Source: Aromatoleum bremense (GTDB lineage Bacteria > Pseudomonadota > Gammaproteobacteria > Burkholderiales > Rhodocyclaceae). From it: DNA of 64,000 bases. Location of the stretch: positions 3,410,001 through 3,474,000 of the forward strand of contig NZ_CP059467.1 in NCBI RefSeq assembly GCF_017894365.1. The letters are read 5' to 3'. The translations under genes were made by a program, and so were the position numbers. The number at the start of each line of letters is the position of its first letter. The first letter of the stretch is position 1. The notes beneath the pieces are model-generated. The model was not told the origin of the DNA. It worked only from the letters and a program-made list of their open reading frames with translations, and ran no database searches. This document shows, in pieces, positions 40,267 to 48,225 of this stretch.

Positions 40267-41313
40267 TCAGCCCTGCGCGGGACGCGTCCGCGGCAGCACC
40301 AGGCTCGCGCGCAAGCCGCCTCGTGCGCGGTTCTCGAGGATCAACTGGCCGCCGTGGCAGGCGGCCGCGTCGCGCGCGATGGCCAGGCCGAGCCCCACCC
40401 CGCCGGTGTCGAGCCGGCGCGCCGCGTCGGTGCGCACGAACGGCTCGGTCACGCGCTCGAGCAACGCCGCGGGAATGCCGGGGCCGTCGTCCTCGATCAC
40501 CACCCGTAGCGCCTCGGGCGCGTCTTCGATGCGCACCGTCACGTGTTGTCCGTGGGCCACCGCGTTGTCGAGGAGGTTGGCGATCGCCCGCTTGAGGATC
40601 GACAGCTTGCCCTCGTAGGGTGCGGGGCTGCCCGGCGCACTTTCGCTCAGCGTCGCGCGCCCCATGGCGCGCTCGTCCTCGATGACGCTCGCGAGCAGCG
40701 CCACCATGTTGATGCGCTGGGCCGGCTCCGCGTCCTCCAGGCCGCGCAGGTAGGCGAGCAGACCGCCCACCATCGCCTGCATCGCGTCGATGTCGGCGTT
40801 GAGCTTGTCGCGCACCGCCGAATCGTCGATCAGCTCGGCGCGCAGGCGCATCCGCATCAGGGGCGTGCGCAGGTCATGGGACACCGCGGCGAGGGCCCGC
40901 CCGCGCTCGACGACCAGGCGTCGCAGGCGCTGCTGCATGAAGTTGAACGCTTGTGCGGCGCGGCGTACCTCGATTGGGCCGCTCTCGTCGAGCGGGGCTG
41001 CGTCGAGGTCGTGTGCAAATGCCGTTGCTGCATCGGTCATCTGCTGCAGCGGCTTGGTCGCCCAACGTATCGCCACCAAGGACACGACGATCACGGTGGT
41101 CAGCGTGAGCGACACGTGCCAGATGAAGCGCAGCGGCAGCGCCTCGAACGCCGGCATGCCGGGGGGCACGTGACCGGCCGCCATCAGGCCAGCCCGCTCG
41201 TTCAGGTGCAGGACGAGGCTGGCCGCCTGCGCGGCGAGCAGGCCCAGCACCAGGATCAGCATCATGCGGCCGGACAGCGTCTTCGGCCGGAACCACGACA
41301 GGAACCGCCTCAT
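40267..41313 (-). CDS. sensor histidine kinase, EnvZ/OmpR-type
   Basis: 348 residues. Two transmembrane helices (about 16-36 and 66-84) border a short periplasmic loop (NERAGLMAAGHVPPGMPAFEALP). A HAMP domain follows, then the phospho-acceptor His in AAVSHDLRTPLMRMRLRAEL, and the ATPase motifs NLLDNAVAHG (N box), DDGPGIP (G1) and GVGLGLAI (G2). The start forms an ATGA overlap with the response regulator. The periplasmic sensor is only about 30 residues, as in EnvZ-like kinases. The signal is unknown. Confidence 0.92.
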   Translation of the reverse strand: MRRFLSWFRPKTLSGRMMLILVLGLLAAQAASLVLHLNERAGLMAAGHVPPGMPAFEALPLRFIWHVSLTLTTVIVVSLVAIRWATKPLQQMTDAATAFAHDLDAAPLDESGPIEVRRAAQAFNFMQQRLRRLVVERGRALAAVSHDLRTPLMRMRLRAELIDDSAVRDKLNADIDAMQAMVGGLLAYLRGLEDAEPAQRINMVALLASVIEDERAMGRATLSESAPGSPAPYEGKLSILKRAIANLLDNAVAHGQHVTVRIEDAPEALRVVIEDDGPGIPAALLERVTEPFVRTDAARRLDTGGVGLGLAIARDAAACHGGQLILENRARGGLRASLVLPRTRPAQG

Positions 41314-42035
41314 GACGTCAATCCTTCCACCGCAGCAGCGAGCACGTAGCCTTCGCCGCGCACCGTCTTTATCAGACGCGGCTCCCTGCCGTCATCCTGC
41401 AGACGCTGGCGCAGGCGGCTGATCTGGACGTCGATCGCCCGATCGTAGGCTTCGGCCTCGCGGCCGTGGATGAGCTCGACCAGCTGGTCGCGGTGCAACA
41501 CCCGGTTCGGATGGTCGAGCAGGATGCGCAGCAGGCGGTACTCGGCGCCCGATAGCGGCGTCGCCACGCCGTCGGGGCCTTTCAGCACGCGCGTGGCAGT
41601 GTCGAGCGTCCAGCCGGCGAAGGCGAGGCAGCGCCGGGGGTCGGGCTTCAGGTTGGGCGGCAGCGAGCGCGTGCGGCGGAGGATGCCCTTGATGCGCGCC
41701 ACCAGCTCGCGCGGGCTGAACGGCTTGACCAGGTAGTCGTCGGCACCCATCTCGATGCCGAGGATGCGGTCGGTCTCGTCACCCAGTGCGGTGAGCATCA
41801 GCACCGGCAGCTCCGAGCGGGTGCGCAGGTCGCGGCACAGCGCCAGGCCGTCGCCATCCGGCAGCATCAGGTCGAGCACCACCAGGTCGATGGCGTGCCG
41901 CTCCAGCATCACCCCCATTTCGCGTGCGCTTGCCGCCGGCACGGCGTCGAAACCGTGGCGTGCCAGGTAGTCCACCAGCAGTTGGCGGATCTCGGGGTCG
42001 TCGTCGACGATGAGGATGTGGTCCTTGCTATCCAT
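41310..42035 (-). CDS. OmpR-family response regulator
   Basis: 241 residues. Receiver domain: HILIVDDDPEIRQLL, phospho-Asp in LVVLDLMLPDGDG, conserved Thr in LMLTALG and Lys in YLVKPFS. C-terminal winged helix: LSGAEYRLLRILLDHPNRVLHRDQLVELIHGREAEAYDRAIDVQISRLRQRL and TVRGEGYVL. The start ATG at 42035 fits the family start. It is divergent from the cytochrome gene at 42202; the region between contains TGCAA motifs and a perfect palindrome, so it may regulate the cytochrome/DUF4395 pair. Confidence 0.94.
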   Translation of the reverse strand: MDSKDHILIVDDDPEIRQLLVDYLARHGFDAVPAASAREMGVMLERHAIDLVVLDLMLPDGDGLALCRDLRTRSELPVLMLTALGDETDRILGIEMGADDYLVKPFSPRELVARIKGILRRTRSLPPNLKPDPRRCLAFAGWTLDTATRVLKGPDGVATPLSGAEYRLLRILLDHPNRVLHRDQLVELIHGREAEAYDRAIDVQISRLRQRLQDDGREPRLIKTVRGEGYVLAAAVEGLTS

Positions 42036-42106
42036 GGCGGCAAGCGTGCCCGCAGGTCCGCGGTGTGTTCGGGAAGTTTTGTATCGCACTGTTGCACGAG
42101 GCCAAA

Positions 42107-42146
42107 TTGCAAGCTGGCGATGCAAATCCTACCCGCATTGCAATGC
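42107..42146. promoter_or_regulatory. TGCAA motifs and palindrome between regulator and cytochrome genes
   Basis: TTGCAA at 42107-42112, TGCAA at 42121-42125 and the perfect 12-bp palindrome GCATTGCAATGC at 42135-42146. Possible binding sites for the divergent response regulator. Confidence 0.4.
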
Positions 42147-42201
42147 TGCGCGATGGCGAAGCGGGTTCAATGGGGGCATCGAATCCGAATGGAGCGCCAC
42201 G

Positions 42202-42720
42202 ATGAATCTCAAGCCGCCCGCAATGCTCACGATCGTGATCGCCGCCCTGTCGTGGTCCATCCACGGCGCCCTCGCACAGCACGTACCCGTCCCCGCATCG
42301 GCCGCGAATGCCTCGCCGGTGTCTTCGAACGATCATACCGGTCATGCGGCGGACAACGATCCGCGCCAACTCGTCGGCTTTCCCGATGCGATGCGGCAGC
42401 ACACGCTGACGAGCATGCGCGACCACCTGCGCGCCCTCGCCGAGATCCAGCAGGCCCTGTCGGCCCGGGCCTATGACAAGGCCGCGGAAGTTGCGGAGCA
42501 GCGGCTCGGCATGAGCTCGCTGCAGGCGCACGGCGCCCATGAGTCGTCCAAGTACATGCCGCAGGGCATGCAGGACATCGGCTCGTCCATGCATCGTAGC
42601 CAGTTTGCGATCGAAGCCCAGAACGCCGCAGTCACGGGAGAAGTCGAGTCCGCCCTGGCCGCGCTTGCCCGCACCACCGAAGCCTGCGTGGCCTGCCACG
42701 CAGGCTATCGGCTGCAGTGA
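42202..42720 (+). CDS. periplasmic c-type cytochrome (cytochrome c'-like)
   Basis: 172 residues. Signal peptide MNLKPPAMLTIVIAALSWSIHGALA, then a helical domain (MRQHTLTSMRDHLRALAEIQQALSA, AAEVAEQRLGMSSLQAHG, AIEAQNAAVTGEVESALAALARTTEACVACHAGYRL). The single heme-binding CVACH lies right at the C-terminus, as in cytochrome c' and the cyt c556 group. Ribosome binding site GGAG nine bases before the ATG. It is 11 bases upstream of the DUF4395 gene and probably co-transcribed. Confidence 0.85.
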   Translation: MNLKPPAMLTIVIAALSWSIHGALAQHVPVPASAANASPVSSNDHTGHAADNDPRQLVGFPDAMRQHTLTSMRDHLRALAEIQQALSARAYDKAAEVAEQRLGMSSLQAHGAHESSKYMPQGMQDIGSSMHRSQFAIEAQNAAVTGEVESALAALARTTEACVACHAGYRLQ

Positions 42721-42731
42721 GGGAGCCCGCC

Positions 42732-43484
42732 ATGTCCCCGATCTTCGCCTTCGGTGAGCGCCTCGAAGGCTACGAGGTGCTGGTCCTCAACGAACGTGCC
42801 GTGCGCGCGGCCGCAGGCATCCTGTTCCTCTTCGCCATCGTGTCCTTCATGAATGCCTGGCTGGTGGGCAACTTCCAGCCCACGCGGGTGCTCGTCGTCG
42901 CCTTCCTGGCCGACTTCACGATCCGTATCTTCGTCAACCCGCGCTTCGCCCCCAGCCTGATCGTGGGCCAGTGGGTCGTGCGCCGGCAGCAACCCGAGTA
43001 CGTCGGGGCGCCACAGAAGCGCTTCGCCTGGGCGATCGGCTTCGTGCTCGCGCTGACGATGCTGTATCTGGTGGTGATCAGGCACGTCGTCGGACCGGTC
43101 AACCTGATCGTCTGTGCCGCCTGCATGCTGCTGCTGTTTTTCGAGGCGGCATTCGGCATCTGTATCGGCTGCAAGGTGTACAACTGGTTCGCCAAGGACA
43201 AGGCCCGGCTTTGTCCGGGCGGTGCGTGCGAGATCGCGCCTCCCGCCGGATCCGGCAGCGGACTGGCAAGCGGCGCCATCGTGGCTGCATTTGCGGGCTT
43301 GGTGACGGTGGTCGCGATATGGGTGAGCGGCAACGGCCCTTATGCCCGTGCCGCCTCGCCCGTTGCTGCGGACGCCCGGCCGGCCTCGCTCGACCCGGCG
43401 GAAGCGGGGCGCTGCGAAGTTCCGGCGTTCGCCAAGGCCATGGGCCATGAAGCGATGTGGAAGCTGCACAACAACTGCCAATGA
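42732..43484 (+). CDS. DUF4395 membrane protein with C-terminal extension
   Basis: 250 residues. The first 150 residues are the DUF4395 domain with about four transmembrane helices (AAGILFLFAIVSFMNAWLV, FAWAIGFVLALTMLYLVVI, LIVCAACMLLLFFEAAFGICIGC) and conserved LNERAVRAAAG and FGICIGCKVYNWF; the Cys pair IGC and two Cys in LCPGGACE may bind metal or form a disulfide. A further helix (GAIVAAFAGLVTVVAIWVSG) leads to a periplasmic tail CEVPAFAKAMGHEAMWKLHNNCQ. DUF4395 proteins often accompany thiosulfate or redox genes. Function is not established. Confidence 0.85.
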   Translation: MSPIFAFGERLEGYEVLVLNERAVRAAAGILFLFAIVSFMNAWLVGNFQPTRVLVVAFLADFTIRIFVNPRFAPSLIVGQWVVRRQQPEYVGAPQKRFAWAIGFVLALTMLYLVVIRHVVGPVNLIVCAACMLLLFFEAAFGICIGCKVYNWFAKDKARLCPGGACEIAPPAGSGSGLASGAIVAAFAGLVTVVAIWVSGNGPYARAASPVAADARPASLDPAEAGRCEVPAFAKAMGHEAMWKLHNNCQ

Positions 43485-43528
43485 CAAACGTGGGCTCCCG
43501 ACAAGGTGCGGTCCGCCGCGTCCCGCGG

Positions 43529-43542
43529 TTGACATCGGTCAA
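43529..43542. promoter_or_regulatory. FNR/DNR-like dyad
   Basis: TTGACATCGGTCAA, a perfect TTGAC-N4-GTCAA dyad 57 bases before the truncated ABC ATPase gene. Typical of anaerobic regulators of the Crp/Fnr family; the downstream gene is now broken. Confidence 0.5.
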
Positions 43543-43599
43543 CGGTACCGCTGCCTTCGTGGCCTACGCTGAAACTCCCCATCCAGAACGGCCGTCCCG

Positions 43600-43735
43600 A
43601 TGACGCCCTCTTGGAATCCTGTCCCTGCCGAGACGCGCGCCCTGCGCGCCGAAGGTCTGACGCGGCACTTCGGCGAGCGGGTCACCGTAGACGGCGTCGA
43701 TTTCGCGGTGGGGCATGCCGAGATATTCGGCTTCC
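43600..43735 (+). pseudogene. ABC transporter ATP-binding protein, 5' fragment
   Basis: Reads ALRAEGLTRHFGERVTVDGVDFAVGHAEIFGF, the first strand and turn of an ABC ATPase, and breaks immediately before the Walker A motif. The rest of the gene (about 250 codons) is deleted, and the sequence passes directly into a permease fragment in another frame. Confidence 0.75.
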
Positions 43736-44044
43736 GATGTGGCCAGCGCGCGGATGAATGCGCGCATCTATTACCTGAAGGGACCGGTGCTCACCTTCGG
43801 CATCGTCTTTCCGCTGCTCTTCTACCGGGCCTTCGCCGCCGGGCACGACGCGCCGGTGTCGGTGATGGTGCCGGGCATCGCGGCGATGGCGCTGTTCTTC
43901 ACCGCGTCGGCGGTCGGCCCGCTGATCACCGCGCACATCGACGCCGTGTGGCCGCTGCTGGCGGGTTGGCTGCTGGGCGCCACGGCTTTTTCCTCGCTGG
44001 GCGTGCTGATGGCCGCCCCTGCGACCGACACCCCTCACAAGTGA
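43736..44044 (+). pseudogene. ABC-2 type permease, internally deleted
   Basis: Starts RMNARIYYLKGPVLTFGIVFPLLFYRAFAAG and continues MVPGIAAMALFFTASAVGPLIT, the N-terminal part of an ABC-2 permease. After AHIDAVWPLLAGWLLGATAFSSLGVLMAAPATDT it resembles a later part of the family, implying loss of about 60 or more codons in between. It ends with a stop at 44044. With the ATPase fragment it is the residue of a deleted exporter operon. An intact but unrelated ABC transporter follows. Confidence 0.7.
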
Positions 44045-44094
44045 TGATGCTGTCGAACCATCGCCGGACGCCGGCCTGAATACCAGGAGAAACC

Positions 44095-44799
44095 ATGAGT
44101 CTCGTCATCGCCAAGGATCTGACCAAGATCTACCGCGCCGGCGACGTCGAGGTGCCTGCCATCAGGGGCGCCGATTTCGTCATCGAGCCGGCCTCCTTCG
44201 TCGCCTTCGTCGGCCCCTCGGGCAGCGGCAAGAGCACGCTGCTCAACATGATCGGCTGCCTCGATCATCCGACCGCCGGCACGCTCACCGTGCTCGACAC
44301 CGACATCGCCACGCTCGGCCGCCGCGCCGCGGCCGAATTCCGCGGCAAGTACATCGGCTTCATTTTCCAGGACTTCAACCTGGTGCCGGTGCTCACCGCC
44401 TACGAGAACATCGAGTACCCGCTGATCATGGTGCAAAAGTGGCCTGAGGCCAGGCGCCGCGAGCAGGTCAGGCGGCTCCTCGACGCGGTGGGCATGAGCG
44501 CCCAGGCGGACAAGCGTCCCGACCAGCTCTCCGGCGGTCAGAAGCAGCGCGTCGCGGTGGCGCGCGCGCTGGTGAGCAACGCCCGCCTGGTGCTCGCCGA
44601 CGAGCCCACGGCCAATCTCGACCACGACACCGCCTACCGCATCATCGAGTTGATGAAGAAGATGCGCGACGAGTTCGGCACCACCTTCGTCTTCTCCACC
44701 CACGACCCGAAGATCATGGCCGAGGCCGAGGTGACCTTCACCCTCGAGGACGGCATCGTTCTCTCGCGACGCAATCACGAGGAGGCGGCGCATGCTTGA
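44095..44799 (+). CDS. ABC transporter ATP-binding protein, LolD/MacB type
   Basis: 234 residues. Walker A GPSGSGKSTLLNMIG, Q-loop FQDFNLVPVLTAYENIEYPL, signature LSGGQKQRVAVARALV, Walker B VLADEPTANLD, H-loop FSTHDPKIM. The closest pattern is the LolD/MacB/FtsE-like group that drives mechanotransmission rather than transport through a channel. The ATG at 44095 has CAGGAGA upstream. Eight-base overlap with the permease gene. First of four genes in a transcription unit. Confidence 0.94.
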   Translation: MSLVIAKDLTKIYRAGDVEVPAIRGADFVIEPASFVAFVGPSGSGKSTLLNMIGCLDHPTAGTLTVLDTDIATLGRRAAAEFRGKYIGFIFQDFNLVPVLTAYENIEYPLIMVQKWPEARRREQVRRLLDAVGMSAQADKRPDQLSGGQKQRVAVARALVSNARLVLADEPTANLDHDTAYRIIELMKKMRDEFGTTFVFSTHDPKIMAEAEVTFTLEDGIVLSRRNHEEAAHA

Positions 44800-46045
44800 C
44801 GTGCTCAGGATCGCCGGCCGCAACCTGTCCCGCTACCGCCGCCGCACGCTGCTCACCCTGCTCCTGATTGTCATCGGCATGGTCGCGGTGCTGCTCTTCA
44901 TCGCCGTGACGGGCTCGTTCAAGACCATGATGATCGGCCAATTCACCGACTCGGTGCTCGGCCACCTGGAGGTGCACCGCAAGGGCTACGTCGCCTCCAT
45001 CGACACCCTGCCGCTCAACCTCAACCTCAACCTCAGGCCGGCCGCTGTGGCCAAGGTGGACGCGGCGCTGGGGCAGCTCGACGTGGTCGAGAGCTGGTCG
45101 CCGCGGGTCAAGTTCGGCGCCATGTTCAGCAACTTCACCGAGACCACCAGCATCCGGGTGAACGGCGTCGATCCCGCGCGCGAGGCGGCCACCGTGCCGC
45201 TGCTGCCCCGGCGCATGATCGAAGGGCCAGAGGATGGCGTGCTGGTCGGCAAGGGCGAGATCGTGATCCCGGTGCTGCTCGCCCTTGGCATGAAGGTGGG
45301 GGTCGGCGACACCGTGGTGCTGGTCGCCACCAACCGCGACGGCTCGGTCAACGGCAAGACCTTCGTCATCCGCAGCATCACCGAAGGCATCTCCGGCCCG
45401 GGCGGGCGCGACGGCTACATCCACATCGACGACGCGCGCGAGCTGCTGCGCATGAAGGAGGCTGAGGTCAGCGAGATCGCGATCCGGCTGAAGGATCCGG
45501 CGCAGCTCGACCGCGTGACGGCCACGCTGAGAGAGGCGCTGGAAGGCGTAACCAGCGCGGAGGGCAAGCCGGTGCTGGAGGTGCATACCTGGGCGGATCT
45601 GTCGCCATTCGCGAGCCTGGCGCGGATGATCGACGTGATGACGGTGTTCATCAAGATCGTGCTGGTCTCCATCGTGCTGGTAAGCGTGATGAACGTGATG
45701 GTGATGGCGGTCTACGAGCGTATCCGCGAGATCGGCACCATCGCCGCCATCGGCACGCCACCTGCACGCATCCTCTCGCTCTTCCTCGGCGAAGGGCTGC
45801 TGCTGGGCGCGATCGGCACGGCGCTGGGCACCTTGGTGAGCCTCGCGCTGATCTACGCCCTCAACGTGTGGCAGATCCACTTCAGCTTCGGCCAGCAGCA
45901 GGATCTCGTCATGGCCCCCGCCATCGCCGCCGGGCAGGTCGCCACCGTCGCGGCGATGGTCGTCGGCGTGGCGCTGCTCGCCAGCCTGCAGCCGGCGTGG
46001 AAGGCGTCGCGCCTCGATCCGATCAACGCCCTGCGCCACGTCTGA
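44792..46045 (+). CDS. ABC transporter permease, FtsX/MacB (LolC/E-like)
   Basis: 417 residues. One N-terminal transmembrane helix (LLTLLLIVIGMVAVLLFIAVTGS), a periplasmic domain of about 230 residues, then three C-terminal helices (IKIVLVSIVLVSVMNVMVMAVYERIREIGTIAAIGTPPARIL, LLGAIGTALGTLVSLALIYAL, VATVAAMVVGVALLASLQPAWKASRLDPINALRHV). The REIGTIAAIG coupling motif and the terminal DPINALRHV are hallmarks of the FtsX-like family. It works with the ATPase; the substrate is probably extracted from the inner membrane or periplasm toward the outer membrane. Confidence 0.93.
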   Translation: MLDVLRIAGRNLSRYRRRTLLTLLLIVIGMVAVLLFIAVTGSFKTMMIGQFTDSVLGHLEVHRKGYVASIDTLPLNLNLNLRPAAVAKVDAALGQLDVVESWSPRVKFGAMFSNFTETTSIRVNGVDPAREAATVPLLPRRMIEGPEDGVLVGKGEIVIPVLLALGMKVGVGDTVVLVATNRDGSVNGKTFVIRSITEGISGPGGRDGYIHIDDARELLRMKEAEVSEIAIRLKDPAQLDRVTATLREALEGVTSAEGKPVLEVHTWADLSPFASLARMIDVMTVFIKIVLVSIVLVSVMNVMVMAVYERIREIGTIAAIGTPPARILSLFLGEGLLLGAIGTALGTLVSLALIYALNVWQIHFSFGQQQDLVMAPAIAAGQVATVAAMVVGVALLASLQPAWKASRLDPINALRHV

Positions 46046-46063
46046 CCGCCGTCGGAGCCCGCC

Positions 46064-46789
46064 ATGAAGATCCTGACCGTCCTCCTGGGCCTGCTCGTCG
46101 CGGCGCCCGCCTTCGCCGTCGACGGCACTGCGCTGCTGCAGAAGGTGGACCGCAACCTCGAGCCCGAGTCCTACGAGATGTACCGCAAGCTCATCAACAT
46201 CGAGCCCGACGGCAGCCGCAAGGAATTCGTGCTGTATTCGGTGAAGAAGGGACGCGACCAGCTCGTCGCCCTGTTCCTCGACCCGCCGAGCGAACGCGAC
46301 CGCGCCACCCTGCGCCTGGGCGAGAACATGTGGCTGTACATCCCCAGCGTCGGCAAGCCGATCCGCATCACCAGCCTGCAGTCGGTGATCGGCGGCGTGT
46401 TCAACAACGCCGACATCCTGCGCCTGGACTACTCCACCGAATACGCGGTGGAAGAGGTCAGCGAGACGGCGGACAGCTATCTGCTCTCACTCAAGGCCAA
46501 GACCGATGACGTGGCCTACGACCGGCTGAAGATGACCGTCGACAAGCAGACCGAGCTGCCCACCGTGATCGGGTGCTACGCGGCCAGCGGCCTGCTGATC
46601 AAGACGCTGACCTACAAGGACATCAAGGACTTCGGTGACGGCATCACGCGGCCGGCGACGCTGGAGACGGACAGCCCGCTGTACAAGGGTTACAAGTCGG
46701 TCATGCTCTACGGCCAGATCCGTGCCCGCGCGGTGCCCGACGAGGTGTTCACGCTCGAGTACCTGCCGCGGGTCAAGGAGTTGCGGTGA
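46064..46789 (+). CDS. periplasmic outer-membrane lipoprotein-sorting-like protein
   Basis: 241 residues. A signal peptide (MKILTVLLGLLVAAPAFA) is followed by a LolA/LolB-like beta-sheet: TLRLGENMWLYIPSVGKPIRITSLQSVIGGVFNNADIL, YAVEEVSETADSYLLSLKAK, and TLEYLPRVKEL at the end. The family is usually named outer membrane lipoprotein-sorting protein. It is probably the soluble carrier of the exporter encoded by the two genes before it. Stop overlaps the next start (GTGA). Confidence 0.88.
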   Translation: MKILTVLLGLLVAAPAFAVDGTALLQKVDRNLEPESYEMYRKLINIEPDGSRKEFVLYSVKKGRDQLVALFLDPPSERDRATLRLGENMWLYIPSVGKPIRITSLQSVIGGVFNNADILRLDYSTEYAVEEVSETADSYLLSLKAKTDDVAYDRLKMTVDKQTELPTVIGCYAASGLLIKTLTYKDIKDFGDGITRPATLETDSPLYKGYKSVMLYGQIRARAVPDEVFTLEYLPRVKELR

Positions 46790-48060
46790 AGCGGAAAGCG
46801 GTACTCCTCGCGGCGCTGCTCGCCCTCTCGCCGGCCTGGGCCGAGGAGGCGGACTGGGGCTTCGACGTCTCCGCCTACGAGAAGAAGCCCTTCGAGTGGA
46901 CCGGCTTCGTCGAGCTGCGCCCCGAGCACCAGTGGCTCGATCGCGACACGGCAGGATACCGCCTGCAGTACCCGGGCGAGTCGCGCACCAGCGCCGAGCG
47001 CATGAGCGCCGCCGCCGAGCTGTCGGGCGTGCTGCGCCATCGCAGCCTCAGCTTCAACTTCACCGGCCATGCGAGCTGGATCGACGAGCCGCGCGGATCC
47101 GACCACGACCGCCGCATGTACGAGGCCTATGGCGGGTGGCAGATCGACGACCGCAGCAACCTCGAACTCGGCAAGCGCGCCCTGCGCTGGGGCAAGGGCT
47201 ACGCGTGGAGCCCGGTGGCCTTTCTCGAACGGCCGAAGGATCCGACCGATCCGGAACTGGCGCGCGAGGGTTTCGTCATGGCGACCGGCGCCTTCGTGCG
47301 CAGCTTCGACGGTCCCCTGCAGACGGTGGCGCTGACGGCCGCCGTGGTGCCCACCACGTCCGGCCTCAATCCCGAGTTCGGCCCCGAGGGCCACGCCAAT
47401 CCGGCCGTGAAGCTCTACGGCCTGATCCTCGACACCGACGTCGACCTGATCTGGGCCGGCCAGGGCAGCCGCGGGCCGCGCGTCGGCATCGACTTCTCGC
47501 GCAACCTGGGCAGCAACGTCGAGATCCACGGCGAATGGGCGCGCATCACCGATGCGCGCCGCGCGGTGCTGACCGCCGACAACAGGCTGGCGATGGAGGC
47601 GCGCAGCTACACCAGCGCGCTCCTCGGCCTGCGCTACCTCACCGAACGCGACACCACGCTCATTTTCGAGCTCTACCGCAACGGCGGCGGCTATTCGAAG
47701 GACGAACTGGCGGCGTTTTACGACCTCGTCGGCGCCTCGGCCGCCAATCCCGTGCTCACGTCATTGACGGCCCACGCCGCAGCGCAGGGCTACAACCGGC
47801 CCAATGCGGCGCGGCGCTATGCCTACCTGCGCATCAGCCAGAAGGAGCCGTTCGACCTCCTCGACTTCACGCCAGCGCTCACGCTCATCACCAACACCGA
47901 CGACCACAGCTGGTCGCTGATTCCCGAGGCCCTGTATACCGGAATCACCAATCTCGAGCTGCGGCTGCGGCTGGCGCTGAATCGGGGCGACCGGAGCACC
48001 GAATATGGCGAGAAACTGGTCCGCTCGCGGCTCGAATTGCGCGGGCGCTACTTCTTCTGA
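46786..48060 (+). CDS. outer membrane beta-barrel protein of the ABC/LolA-like module
   Basis: 424 residues from GTG with AAGGAG upstream. Signal peptide MKRKAVLLAALLALSPAWAEE. The mature protein consists of alternating amphipathic strands (FEWTGFVELRPEHQWL, SLSFNFTGHASWIDEP, SNLELGKRALRWGKGYAWSP, LELRGRYFF) and ends with an aromatic Phe, the signature of outer membrane barrels. It is not a recognised porin; similar proteins follow this kind of ABC exporter in other betaproteobacteria, as I recall. Probably the outer membrane receptor for cargo delivered by the carrier. Confidence 0.82.
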   Translation: MKRKAVLLAALLALSPAWAEEADWGFDVSAYEKKPFEWTGFVELRPEHQWLDRDTAGYRLQYPGESRTSAERMSAAAELSGVLRHRSLSFNFTGHASWIDEPRGSDHDRRMYEAYGGWQIDDRSNLELGKRALRWGKGYAWSPVAFLERPKDPTDPELAREGFVMATGAFVRSFDGPLQTVALTAAVVPTTSGLNPEFGPEGHANPAVKLYGLILDTDVDLIWAGQGSRGPRVGIDFSRNLGSNVEIHGEWARITDARRAVLTADNRLAMEARSYTSALLGLRYLTERDTTLIFELYRNGGGYSKDELAAFYDLVGASAANPVLTSLTAHAAAQGYNRPNAARRYAYLRISQKEPFDLLDFTPALTLITNTDDHSWSLIPEALYTGITNLELRLRLALNRGDRSTEYGEKLVRSRLELRGRYFF

Positions 48061-48225
48061 CGCCGCGGGGATGCCCGCCGAGTCACGCATTCGCGGCCGG
48101 GCGGCACCCGCCGTTCACCGCGCGACGCACGAGCTGCATCCTTTTGCACCCTGCTTCGTCTTCTGAGTGAGAGACAACGAAACGCCAGCGAGCGGCCGGC
48201 GCTCACCCCATCCGGAGACGAAACC

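Noticed and set aside
46635..48170. Plus-strand frame of about 510 codons overlapping the outer membrane barrel gene
   Set aside because: Very Arg/Pro-rich and without motifs; the +GTG frame at 46786 has a signal peptide, beta-barrel pattern and terminal Phe.
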